Of a stretch of DNA of 64,000 nt, positions 54,874-64,000 are shown piece after piece. The notes under the pieces are model-generated. The model worked only from the letters and a program-made list of their open reading frames with translations, was not told the DNA's origin and ran no database searches. This stretch comes from Rhodopseudomonas palustris (GTDB taxonomy: Bacteria > Pseudomonadota > Alphaproteobacteria > Rhizobiales > Xanthobacteraceae): the NCBI RefSeq assembly GCF_003031265.1, contig NZ_CP019966.1, forward strand, positions 372,001 to 436,000, read 5' to 3'. The translations under genes were made by a program, and so were the position numbers. How positions within the stretch are numbered: the first letter of the stretch is position 1; every line of letters starts with the position of its first letter.

Positions 54874-55836
54874 TCAGTCCGGCTTCCTGTCGGGGGCGTT
54901 CAGCACCGCCCGGCATTCGGCCGGCAGCTCGGACAGCGTCAATTGGTGCCGCGGCGGGGGCGGCTTCAGCGGCGGCTTCGGATGCAGCACCGCATCGCTG
55001 AACCAGTAGGCGAAATCGGAGGCGCCACAGCCTTCGCCGGGCGGCGGTTCGGCCTGCGACTCGCAGCCGTCGATCCCGGCCGGGCAGCGCAGCCGGATGT
55101 GGAAGTGGTAATCGTGGCCGTACATCGGCCGCACCTTGTGCAGCCAGCTGCGGTCGCCCTTGGCCTCGCGGCACAGCGCCTTCTTGATCGCGGCGTTGAC
55201 GAAGATGCGGTCCACCTCCGGCTCCAGCGCCGCGGCCCGGATCACCTTCCAATGCGTCGGCGTCCAGGCCGACGGCTCGATGTCGAGCCGGTCGCTGCGG
55301 ACCATCATCACCGCCGACATCTCTTCGCGCTCATTTCGCGACAGCAGCCGGTTCGGCATCGGCGTCAGCCAGATGTCGGCATCGAGCCCGACCTGGTGGC
55401 TGGCGTGGCCGGTCAGCATCGGCCCGCCGCGCGGCTGCGACATGTCGCCGATCAGGATGCCGTTCCAGCCGGCCTGCTCGCGTGCCTTGTCGGCGACGCG
55501 CTCGATCAGCCGCACGGTGGCGGGAAGCGCCCACGCCCGGTTGCGCGACAGGCGCATCACCTGCCACGTCGGACCGTTGGTCGGTATTGAGGCGCCGCCG
55601 GCCATGCAGCCCTTGGCGTAGAAGCCGATCGGGCGGGGCTGTTGCGCGGTTGGGCGCAGCTTGCGGGCGAACAGCTCGCGCGCGGCGAGGTTGGGATCGT
55701 TGGGATGCGCGAGCGGCGGCAGCGGTTTGGGGTCGAGGGTGCCTTTGTCCTGGGCCATCGCGGCCGGGACGAACAACATCATCGCAGCCAGGACACTGGC
55801 GAGCCGGACCGGAGCAGCAAGAATCGCGCGGCGCAT
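54874..55836 (-). CDS. mepA: penicillin-insensitive murein endopeptidase
   Basis: A 320-aa periplasmic LAS-family zinc endopeptidase that cuts peptidoglycan cross-links. A signal peptide (hydrophobic residues about 8-26, ending AAMAQ) precedes the catalytic domain with the metal ligands in GHASHQVGLDADIW and HDYHFHIRL. Cysteines near the C-terminus (RCPAGIDGCES, GEGCGAS) probably form disulfides. The ATG at 55836 is preferred over GTG at 55854. Confidence 0.92.
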   Translation of the reverse strand: MRRAILAAPVRLASVLAAMMLFVPAAMAQDKGTLDPKPLPPLAHPNDPNLAARELFARKLRPTAQQPRPIGFYAKGCMAGGASIPTNGPTWQVMRLSRNRAWALPATVRLIERVADKAREQAGWNGILIGDMSQPRGGPMLTGHASHQVGLDADIWLTPMPNRLLSRNEREEMSAVMMVRSDRLDIEPSAWTPTHWKVIRAAALEPEVDRIFVNAAIKKALCREAKGDRSWLHKVRPMYGHDYHFHIRLRCPAGIDGCESQAEPPPGEGCGASDFAYWFSDAVLHPKPPLKPPPPRHQLTLSELPAECRAVLNAPDRKPD

Positions 55837-55854
55837 ACGATCACTATACCGCAC

Positions 55855-56206
55855 GCGCGCCTGATCTCGACTGGGTTGGGCTCGGGGCTGTGGCTTGGCG
55901 GAGATGATTTCGCGCTAATTCGCCTGTCTTTAAGCCGGCGCTAACCTTGCTGGAGTCTGGCGCAATTTGCAGCGCCGGGTGGGCAATCGCTCACCGCGTG
56001 GGCAATGCCGGGCCGGAGTCCCCGGAAAGACGGTCGAATCCCTGTGCTGGAGGTTATTCGGCACCGCCTCGAGCTGGCAAATTGCCTGTCCCACGAGCAC
56101 GCCGGGCCCGGCTGTTAACCCTTCCAGCCTGCGACATCCCTGCCGTTATACAATTTTTTCAGACACTTATTGCACAACCAGGGCGTCATTTGCGTGGTGG
56201 TGATGC
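55855..56206. other. intergenic region between mepA and the GGDEF-EAL gene
   Basis: About 350 bp with no convincing gene. A short T-run (56153-56159) precedes the downstream gene. I looked for a c-di-GMP riboswitch before the GGDEF-EAL gene and did not see its conserved core. Confidence 0.4.
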
Positions 56207-58450
56207 GTGGTGAGTCCGCAAGTCCGGCTGAAGAAAAAGAAGACGGCTCGAATCCGTCCGTCTGCCGGCAGCGCTAAGCCGCGCCGCAGCACGCTGCCCG
56301 GCCCCAAGCTGTCGTCGAAACCGCGGCGGATGGCGCGGCCGGCGGACGTCGCCGAAGGCGAGCGCGCGGTCGCAGCCGCGCTCGAGGAAGCGCGGCGCTC
56401 GCACGCCCGGCTGCGTGAGGCGATCGACATCCTGCCCCAGGGCATCGTTTTTCTCGATCCCGATGGCCGCTACATCCTTTGGAACAAGCGCTACGCCGAA
56501 ATCTACAAGGCCAGTGCCGATCAGTTCGAGCCCGGTGCGCGGATCCAGGACACCATGCGCATCGGCATCGCGCGCGGCGACTATCCGGAGGCCGAGGGCC
56601 GCGAGGAGGAATGGATTGCCGAGCGGCTGCAGCGGATGTTCAATCCGGGCTCCAGCCACGAGCAGGTGCTGGCCGACGGCCGCTGCATCCAGATCGAAGA
56701 GCGGACCACCTCCGACGGTGGCATCATCGGCCTGCGCGTCGACATCACCGAGCTGAAGCAGCGCGAAGCTTCGTTCCGGCTGATGTTCGAAAGCAATCCG
56801 GTGCCGATGATCGTTTGTCAGCTCAATGACGAGCGCATCCTCGCCGTCAACGACGCCGCGGTCGAACACTACGGCTACTCGCCGTCCGAATTCGCCTCGC
56901 TGACGATCCGCCGCCTTCAGGCATTCGAGACCGAGCTGCCCTGGACCGGCAATCACACCCACGAAGAACGCACCGCGCGGACCTGGAAGCACGTCAAGGC
57001 CGACGGCTCGCTGATCGATCTGGCGATCTACTCACGCCAGCTCACCTATAATGGCGAGCCCGCGGTGCTGCTGGCGCTGATGGACATCACCGAGCGCAAG
57101 CGCGCCGAGATGCGGCTCGCCTTTATGGCGCATCACGACGGGCTCACCGGGCTGCCGAACCGCAATTCGCTGCGCAAGCGGCTCGACGAGCTGCTGATCC
57201 AGACCCGGCGCACCGGGGAGAAGATCGCGGTGCTGTTCGTCGGCATCGACAATTTCAAGGCCGTCAACGACACGCTCGGCCACGCGGTCGGCGACAAGCT
57301 GCTGCGTGGCGTCGCCCGCCGGCTACGCTCGACGCTGCGCGAGGAAGATCCGCTGGCGCGTCTCAACTCCGACGAATTCGCCGTGATCCAGACCGGCATC
57401 AAGCGGCCCGAGGACATTGTGCTGCTCGCCAAGCGGCTGCTGCACGCGATCGCCGAGCCCTATCTGCTGCAGGGTCATTCGGTGGTGGTCGGCGCCAGCA
57501 TCGGCATCGCGGTGGCGCCCGGCGACGGCGACGATTCCGAAAAACTGCTGATGAACGCCGACATGGCGCTGTCGCGCGCCAAGAAGGACACCCGCGGTAC
57601 CTTCAGCTTCTTCGAAGTCGGAATGGACGCGCGTGCCCAGGCGAGGCGCAAGATCGAGACTGATCTGCGCGCAGCGCTGCAGCACGAAGTGCTGCGCCCG
57701 TACTATCAGCCGCTGGTCCGTCTCGCCGACGGCCGCATCACCGGCAGCGAAGCGCTGGTGCGCTGGCCGCATCCGGAGCGCGGCATGATCTCGCCGGCCG
57801 AGTTCATTCCGGTCGCCGAAGACACCGGCCTGATCAACGCCATCGGCGCGCAGATCCTGCGCTCCGCCTGCATGGACGCCGCGCGCTGGCCGGACGATGT
57901 CCGCGTCGCCGTCAACCTGTCGCCGTTGCAATTCCGGGTCGGCAATCTGCTCTCGGTGGTGATGGATGCGTTGAAGCAGTCCGGCCTGCCGCCGCGTCGG
58001 CTGGAGCTCGAGATCACCGAAACGCTGCTGCTGGAAAAGAGCAGCCAGGTGCTGGCGACGCTGCATGCGCTGCGCGCCCTTGGGGTGCGGATCTCGATGG
58101 ACGATTTCGGCACCGGCTATTCGTCGCTGAGTTATTTGCGCAGCTTCCCGTTCGACAAGATCAAGATCGATCAGTCGTTCGTTCGCGGGCTGTGCGACAA
58201 TCGCGAATCCCAGGCGATCGTGCGTTCGATCATCAGCCTCGGCAACGGCCTCGGTGTCACCATCACGGCCGAGGGCGTCGAAAGCGAGGCGGAGCTGAGC
58301 TGGCTGCGCGCCGAAGGCTGCCAGGAAGCGCAGGGCTTCCTGTTCAGCCAGGCCCGTCCCAACGCCGAAATCACCGGGCTGCTCGACCTGCAGCAGAGCG
58401 GCGTTTCCGCCGGTGCAGAGTTTGCGATGGGGGACGCGCGGGTGGCTTAA
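56207..58450 (+). CDS. PAS-GGDEF-EAL protein with degenerate GGDEF
   Basis: A 747-aa protein. A basic, Ser/Pro-rich N-terminus of about 60 residues is followed by two PAS domains (DILPQGIVFLDPDGRYILWN and LMFESNPVPMIVCQ), a GGDEF domain and an EAL domain. The GGDEF signature reads NSDEF (in ARLNSDEFAVIQ), so cyclase activity is probably lost. EAL is intact (SEALVRWPHPERG, ITETLLLE, DDFGTGYSSL). It is therefore likely a phosphodiesterase in which GGDEF is regulatory. Start codon GTG at 56207 or 56210. Confidence 0.92.
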   Translation: MVSPQVRLKKKKTARIRPSAGSAKPRRSTLPGPKLSSKPRRMARPADVAEGERAVAAALEEARRSHARLREAIDILPQGIVFLDPDGRYILWNKRYAEIYKASADQFEPGARIQDTMRIGIARGDYPEAEGREEEWIAERLQRMFNPGSSHEQVLADGRCIQIEERTTSDGGIIGLRVDITELKQREASFRLMFESNPVPMIVCQLNDERILAVNDAAVEHYGYSPSEFASLTIRRLQAFETELPWTGNHTHEERTARTWKHVKADGSLIDLAIYSRQLTYNGEPAVLLALMDITERKRAEMRLAFMAHHDGLTGLPNRNSLRKRLDELLIQTRRTGEKIAVLFVGIDNFKAVNDTLGHAVGDKLLRGVARRLRSTLREEDPLARLNSDEFAVIQTGIKRPEDIVLLAKRLLHAIAEPYLLQGHSVVVGASIGIAVAPGDGDDSEKLLMNADMALSRAKKDTRGTFSFFEVGMDARAQARRKIETDLRAALQHEVLRPYYQPLVRLADGRITGSEALVRWPHPERGMISPAEFIPVAEDTGLINAIGAQILRSACMDAARWPDDVRVAVNLSPLQFRVGNLLSVVMDALKQSGLPPRRLELEITETLLLEKSSQVLATLHALRALGVRISMDDFGTGYSSLSYLRSFPFDKIKIDQSFVRGLCDNRESQAIVRSIISLGNGLGVTITAEGVESEAELSWLRAEGCQEAQGFLFSQARPNAEITGLLDLQQSGVSAGAEFAMGDARVA

Positions 58451-58465
58451 GTCCCGCGCTGTCTG

Positions 58466-60223
58466 CTACTTGGCCTCGGCGCCGAGGCCCAGCGCGTCGG
58501 CCATCACCCGGAACACGTCGGTGTTCTCCAGCGAACCGCGAACCCGCTCGCTGCCGGGGCCGGCGGCGGTCAGGATCACGTCCTCGCCGGAGTGCACGCT
58601 GGCATTCATCATCGCCGGCAGATTGCCGATGCGCAGCACCGCGCCGGGCACGCCTTTGTACTTGTCGTTGGCCTTGAAGGTGCCGGGCTTGTCGCCCGCC
58701 TCGGTCGGCTGGTTCGGGCCGTCGAGCTTCGGCCGCAGCGTCTCGTAGTGATCCGGCAGGCTGGCGGAGAAGATTGCGATGCGACGGCTGACATCGACGC
58801 GCTCCGGATAGCCGTCTGCATCGGGCGCCGGATAGTTCGGAAAGCCGGCGCGCTCGTACACGCCGATCCGCTCGCGCAGCGGCACCTCGTCGCCCTCGGC
58901 AAGATCGTCGCGCACGGTGCCGACCAGCGCGTTGGGATGGTTGTGATCGGCCACTACCAGGATCAGCGTGTCGTCGCCGCGGGCCTTGGCCCAGTCGCGC
59001 GTCTGGCGCACCGCGTTGTCGAGCATGATGGTGTCGTAGACGGCACGCTCCATGTCGAGTGCATGGGCGTATTTGTCGATCAGGCCGGATTCGACCATCA
59101 GGAAGAAACCTGCGTCGTTCTTCGACAACACGTCGAGCGCGACCGCGACCTGCTGGGTCAGATCGGGCTGGTCCGGGTTCTTGGCGACCCCGCCACCTTT
59201 GAGGAAGCGGCGGTCGAGCACGCCGTCCATGTTGCCGGGCGCGAACAGGCCGAGCAGTTTTCGCGGGCCGGTCTTGCTCGCCGCGTCGAGGTCGGTCGCG
59301 TTGGTGGCAACCGCGTAGCCGGCGTCTCGGAATTTCGCCAGATAATCGATATCGTCCTTGCGCTTGCCGTTCGCGGCTTTCGGCAGAAAGTAAGCCGCGC
59401 CGCCGCCCATCAGCACGTCGGGCTGAGCGGCGTAGAACTGCGCAACGATGTCGTCATAGGCGGCGCGGCGGCGGGTGTGGGCGATCACCGCGGCGGGCGT
59501 CGCATCTTCCACTTCGGTGTTGGTGACGATGCCGATCGACAGCCCGAGCTTGCGCTTGGCCAGCGACGCCAGCGTCTCGACCTTGGGGTCGTCGAGCGGG
59601 TCGGGGGTGCGGTCGGCATAGACCCCCATCGCGTTGACGGCGGCCTTGTGGCCGGTCGCATAGGCGCTGGCCGCATTGGCCGAGTCGGTGATGATCGAGT
59701 CGCTGCCCGCGGTCGACACCAGCGCCATCTGCGGCATGTCGTCGATCGCCAGCTTGCCGCCCGCGCGACCCTCCTGAATGCCTTTCGAGAGCAGTCGCGC
59801 CGCCGCCCGATGCGCCGGCGACAGCCCGTCGCCGACAAACAGGATCACGTTCTTGGCCCGGCGCGGCCCGCTGTCGTACACGGTCCAGCTCACGCTGCGG
59901 CGCGTAGCGCCGTCGCCGGCCTCGATGCTGTAACGACCGGGTTTGTTAAGCGTGACGTCGCGGAGCAGCAGTGCGGACCGGGGTTGTCCCGCCTCTTGCG
60001 CGATCAGCTCCGGGGCTTTGCCGAAAACGGTCGCGGCGTCAGCACCATTGATGATGAGGCTGGCTTTGTCCGCGGCGACTTCGCCGGCGAACTCGACCTT
60101 GAGGTCGAACTTGGCGCCGGCCAGAATCTCGGCGCGGTCGATCGGATAAATAGTCTGGGCCGAAGCGGCCGAAACGAACATCAGCGACGCAAACGCCGTC
60201 GCGACAACATGCCTGGTCATCAT
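58466..60223 (-). CDS. phoA: alkaline phosphatase, PhoA family
   Basis: A 585-aa periplasmic phosphomonoesterase. A signal peptide (MMTRHVVATAFASLMFVSAAS) is followed by an Ig-like beta-domain and the catalytic fold: VGDGLSPAH (metal), the nucleophile serine in TDSANAASAYATGHK, VESGLIDKYAHALD and the ADHNHP histidines. It is longer than E. coli PhoA. The AGGA Shine-Dalgarno supports 60223 or 60220. No pho box was searched for computationally. Confidence 0.9.
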   Translation of the reverse strand: MMTRHVVATAFASLMFVSAASAQTIYPIDRAEILAGAKFDLKVEFAGEVAADKASLIINGADAATVFGKAPELIAQEAGQPRSALLLRDVTLNKPGRYSIEAGDGATRRSVSWTVYDSGPRRAKNVILFVGDGLSPAHRAAARLLSKGIQEGRAGGKLAIDDMPQMALVSTAGSDSIITDSANAASAYATGHKAAVNAMGVYADRTPDPLDDPKVETLASLAKRKLGLSIGIVTNTEVEDATPAAVIAHTRRRAAYDDIVAQFYAAQPDVLMGGGAAYFLPKAANGKRKDDIDYLAKFRDAGYAVATNATDLDAASKTGPRKLLGLFAPGNMDGVLDRRFLKGGGVAKNPDQPDLTQQVAVALDVLSKNDAGFFLMVESGLIDKYAHALDMERAVYDTIMLDNAVRQTRDWAKARGDDTLILVVADHNHPNALVGTVRDDLAEGDEVPLRERIGVYERAGFPNYPAPDADGYPERVDVSRRIAIFSASLPDHYETLRPKLDGPNQPTEAGDKPGTFKANDKYKGVPGAVLRIGNLPAMMNASVHSGEDVILTAAGPGSERVRGSLENTDVFRVMADALGLGAEAK

Positions 60224-60290
60224 CACGGTCCTGATTGATGCGCGGGACCGTATGAGCGGCAAATGACGGCTGGATGACGCCGCGCCGCGC

Positions 60291-60412
60291 CGTCATTCCG
60301 GGGCGCGCTCAGCGCGAACCCGGAATCCCGACCTGTTCTGCGTCCGACCGCCGGGTGCCCCCGAACCTCGGGATTCCGGGTTCGCTCACTTCCGTGAGCG
60401 CCCCGGAATGAC
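60291..60412. repeat. intergenic palindromic repeat (CGTCATTCCGGGGCGC family)
   Basis: Left CGTCATTCCGGGGCGCGCTC and right GAGCGCCCCGGAATGAC are inverses, with inner GAACCCGGAATCCCG/CGGGATTCCGGGTTC pairing. The same family forms the inner element at 39776-39891. Confidence 0.85.
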
Positions 60413-60424
60413 CGTGAAAGGTCC

Positions 60425-61807
<1,383 letters not shown>

Positions 61808-61862
61808 TCAAACTTCGCGGCCAGCGGCACGCGTTTAATCGCGGCGGGGCTGCGGATGCGGC

Positions 61863-62642
61863 TCAGGCGGCCGGCGCCGGGCCGATGTCCTGGCCGCGCC
61901 ATTTCTTCAGCCTTAGCCGGTACAGCGGCCAGAACGCCCGGGTCAGCGCCGCGTCGATCGCCTCGTCCGAGGTCCGGCTCCAGGCCCAGCGGTAGATCAG
62001 TGCGTAAAGCAGCCAGATCACCAGGAAGGTGACGAGACCGGCGATCGCGACGTCCGTGAAGAAATGCCCGCCGAATGCCATCCGCAGGCCGCTGGTGACG
62101 GTGCCGAAGGTGAAGGCCGCCGCATAGGCGTAAGGACGCACCGCCGGCGGGGTCAGCGCGGCGGGCGCGAAGGTCCAATAGGCGGTGGCGCCCTCGCCGG
62201 AGAAGAACGAGCAGTTCTTCGGGCAGGCGCCGGAATTGTCCCACCACGCCTTGAACTGCCACGGGCCGTTGAATTCGGTCACCGCAGCCGGCCGCGGCCG
62301 GCCCCAATGGCTCTTGAAGGTCATGTTGGTGAGGACGCCGGCCGACAGCGTGATGCTGATCAGCAGAAACGCGACCGTGCGGCCCGGCATCACCAGCGGC
62401 CGGTCCGGGCGGATCATCTTGTAGACCAGCGCGAAGATCGACGGCGCCGCGATCGCCCAGGCGATCCACATCGCAAAATCGCGGGCGAATTCGAGATCCG
62501 GCATCGCGCGCATCGGGAAGGTCTTAGCGGCCGTGTCGTAGAACAGGCCGGCCAGCCACAGGTCGAGGCTCGGAAACAGACCGAACGTCAGCCCGATGCC
62601 GGCGAACAGCGCCAGCGCGATGAGAAGTCCGTTGCGGTTCAT
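61863..62642 (-). CDS. PAP2-superfamily membrane phosphatase (LpxE/F-like pattern)
   Basis: A 259-aa membrane protein with five to six hydrophobic spans. The PAP2 motifs are KSHWGRPRP (residues 110-118), SFFSGEGATAYW in place of the usual PSGH (148-150 read SGE), and GLRMAFGGHFFTD with the third-motif His and Asp. Lipid A phosphatases are a possible identity because some carry similar motif-2 variants, but other lipid phosphates are possible. The stop overlaps the membrane-protein start of the next gene by 4 bp. Confidence 0.82.
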   Translation of the reverse strand: MNRNGLLIALALFAGIGLTFGLFPSLDLWLAGLFYDTAAKTFPMRAMPDLEFARDFAMWIAWAIAAPSIFALVYKMIRPDRPLVMPGRTVAFLLISITLSAGVLTNMTFKSHWGRPRPAAVTEFNGPWQFKAWWDNSGACPKNCSFFSGEGATAYWTFAPAALTPPAVRPYAYAAAFTFGTVTSGLRMAFGGHFFTDVAIAGLVTFLVIWLLYALIYRWAWSRTSDEAIDAALTRAFWPLYRLRLKKWRGQDIGPAPAA

Positions 62643-63139
62643 GGGGCGCGGTTTACCGGAGGCGGTGCGGGTTGGGAAGGCGGCAAGGGCGCGCGCCGGC
62701 GGGGCGGATCGCGCCAGGCACCGGCGTTGCGGCCGGCGACCAGCCAATACACCATGCCGCCGACGATGCCGGCCCCGGTCATGATTTCGAGGTGGCGGCG
62801 GATGATGCCGTCGAAATGCAGGGTCGCCGGATCGAACGGCACCAGACCGAGATAGCATGCGACCCCGACCAGCGCGCCGCCGATCGCATAGGCCAGCGCG
62901 CTTCGGATCGAGAACGCCTCGGTGATCAGCATCACCACCAGCGCCGGCAGCAGCGCAAAGCCGGACACGAAGATGAAGCCGAAGCCCATCACGATGTTCA
63001 GCGCATCGGTGTCGATCGGTCCGTCGGCGATCTGGCTGAGCTCCGGAAACAGCAGCATCCCGACCACCACCAGGCCGGCGGCGATCGAGGCGAACAGAAA
63101 GCCGATCGCGATCACGAACAGACGGCCGAGCAATGCCAT
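62639..63139 (-). CDS. hypothetical integral membrane protein, 166 aa
   Basis: Four hydrophobic segments (about residues 7-30, 50-72, 78-98, 120-138) and a Pro/Arg-rich cytosolic tail. I do not recognise a domain. It lies between an HD hydrolase (its start overlaps that stop by one base, TAATG) and the PAP2 gene (4-bp overlap), so the three are probably one operon. Confidence 0.72.
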   Translation of the reverse strand: MALLGRLFVIAIGFLFASIAAGLVVVGMLLFPELSQIADGPIDTDALNIVMGFGFIFVSGFALLPALVVMLITEAFSIRSALAYAIGGALVGVACYLGLVPFDPATLHFDGIIRRHLEIMTGAGIVGGMVYWLVAGRNAGAWRDPPRRRAPLPPSQPAPPPVNRAP

Positions 63140-63732
63140 TAGTCGAGTGCTCCGGAAGCTTGCTGAGCTGTCATCCGCGCCCTTGTGTTGTTGTCGAGTT
63201 CGGCGCGGATCGCACCGATCAGCGGGTGCACCGCGGTGTGCTTGGTGCCGTAATCGAGATTGAACGCGTAGTCGAAGTCGGCCGGGTTGAGACCCTGCGT
63301 GTGCTGCAGGATGGTTTCCAGCTTATCGAGCCCCTTGGCGAGCCGCCCTTCCGGCGAGGCTCCGGTCTCGTAGTCGTGCCACAGAGCCAGAATCTCGCCG
63401 CGGCGCCGATCATCGAGCGGCTGCGTCAGAGTTTCGATATCGGCGCGCTCACGTGCGGCTCTGTCGTCGCCTTCCACTTGTGCGACCGCCGGCACATCGC
63501 CGTGCAGGGCTTCACCGAGGTCGTGGACGATACAGATCTTCAAGAGGCGCGCGATATCGATATTGCCGAGCCCGTCGGCGAGCAGCATTGCCATCAGGCA
63601 CAGACGCCAAGTGTGTTCGGCGGTGCTCTCGGGGCGGCCGGTGGACGTGTACCCGCTGCGGATCACGCTTTTGAGCCGCTCGGCTTCCCGCAGGAAGGCG
63701 AGCACGCCCTTGATCTCGTCGGCGGGCAGCAT
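63139..63732 (-). CDS. HD-domain phosphohydrolase (YfbR/HDDC2-like)
   Basis: A 197-aa protein of the 5'-deoxynucleotidase-type HD family. The metal-binding His is in STAEHTWRLC, HD in IVHDLGEALHGD and the distal Asp in GLDKLETILQH. YfbR-type enzymes hydrolyse deoxynucleoside monophosphates. It begins 4 bp after the rlmN stop, so it is probably co-transcribed with it. Confidence 0.85.
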   Translation of the reverse strand: MLPADEIKGVLAFLREAERLKSVIRSGYTSTGRPESTAEHTWRLCLMAMLLADGLGNIDIARLLKICIVHDLGEALHGDVPAVAQVEGDDRAARERADIETLTQPLDDRRRGEILALWHDYETGASPEGRLAKGLDKLETILQHTQGLNPADFDYAFNLDYGTKHTAVHPLIGAIRAELDNNTRARMTAQQASGALD

Positions 63733-63735
63733 GGA

Positions 63736-64000
63736 TCAGTCCGTCATCGCCATCGCGCGCAGCGCGTTGCGTTCGCGCACCGACAGCTTTTCGGTCTCGG
63801 ACTTGAGCTGACCGCAGGCGGCCAGAATGTCGCGGCCGCGCGGGGTGCGCACCGGCGACGAGTAGCCGGCGTTGAAGATGTATTCCGAGAACTTCTCGAT
63901 CTGGTCCCAGTCCGAGCACTCGTATTTCGAGCCGGGCCACGGATTGAACGGGATCAGATTGATCTTCGCCGGAATGCCCTTGAGCAGCTGCACCAAGCGA
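63736..64000 (-). CDS. rlmN: 23S rRNA (adenine-2503-C2)-methyltransferase RlmN (partial, C-terminus only)
   Basis: The visible 87 or so residues contain [15 protein letters not shown] and the [14 protein letters not shown] segment with the conserved cysteine that forms the methylated intermediate, which are characteristic of RlmN/Cfr radical-SAM enzymes. The frame remains open at position 64000, so the N-terminal CxxxCxxC part lies outside the window. Confidence 0.92.
   Translation of the reverse strand, partial: RLVQLLKGIPAKINLIPFNPWPGSKYECSDWDQIEKFSEYIFNAGYSSPVRTPRGRDILAACGQLKSETEKLSVRERNALRAMAMTD

Noticed and set aside
55855-56206. Possible c-di-GMP riboswitch before the GGDEF-EAL gene
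   Set aside because: The conserved core of that riboswitch class was not seen in this stretch.

Overview
The window looks like a chromosomal segment of a GC-rich alphaproteobacterium of the Rhodopseudomonas/Bradyrhizobium group, most likely Rhodopseudomonas palustris or a close relative. The basis is recognition of protein families, not a database search: a BchO-type bacteriochlorophyll protein, the HprK-ChvG-ChvI-PckA neighbourhood typical of alphaproteobacteria, an RpoH of alphaproteobacterial type, and several families of intergenic palindromic repeats of the kind common in this group.

Layout. 1-9.4 kb: gpmI (cut by the window edge), an Ada-like alkyl-DNA repair protein, DUF2244, nth, a secreted S10 peptidase, bchO, a 36-aa small ORF, an EI24/CysZ-like membrane protein and aceK. 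9.5-12.2 kb: a lower-GC islet with a C5 DNA methyltransferase, Vsr and an unrecognised third protein that is a candidate restriction enzyme. 12.2-22.6 kb: lepA, a GT39-type glycosyltransferase, the regulatory PTS (HPr, EIIA, HprK), ChvG/ChvI, a HugZ-like protein and pckA with a clear terminator. 22.6-28.3 kb: a secreted 2H-phosphoesterase-like protein, a Tat-exported class A beta-lactamase, a 15-aa ORF whose Shine-Dalgarno is buried in a hairpin, rpoH, rluD and tRNA-Glu(CTC). 28.4-30.5 kb: an AT-richer islet directly after the tRNA, carrying a retron-type reverse transcriptase fused to a trypsin-like protease, with a structured upstream region that could be the msr-msd RNA. 30.5-41.2 kb: a PAS-GGDEF-EAL protein, methionine gamma-lyase divergent from an Lrp regulator with a palindromic candidate operator, a methyltransferase, TrxC, Adh, ChaB, Pcm, Usp and a GH4 glycosidase. 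41.4-49.3 kb: pfkB, an FdhF/YdeP-type molybdoenzyme, glgC-glgA, an enoyl-CoA hydratase and a secreted DUF1566-like protein. 49.5-64 kb: radC, ku, map, a K+/H+ antiporter, mepA, a second GGDEF-EAL protein with a degenerate GGDEF, phoA, argG, PAP2, an HD hydrolase and rlmN (cut by the edge).

How the parts fit. HPr, EIIA and HprK with no sugar permease form a regulatory phosphorelay next to the ChvG/ChvI envelope sensor and the gluconeogenic enzyme PckA, which suggests coupled control of carbon and envelope state. glgC/glgA, pfkB and GH4 form a carbohydrate storage and breakdown neighbourhood. The two small lower-GC islets (methyltransferase-Vsr-unknown, and RT-protease) are the accessory, probably anti-phage, content. 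The retron-protease locus is the most interesting item in the window.
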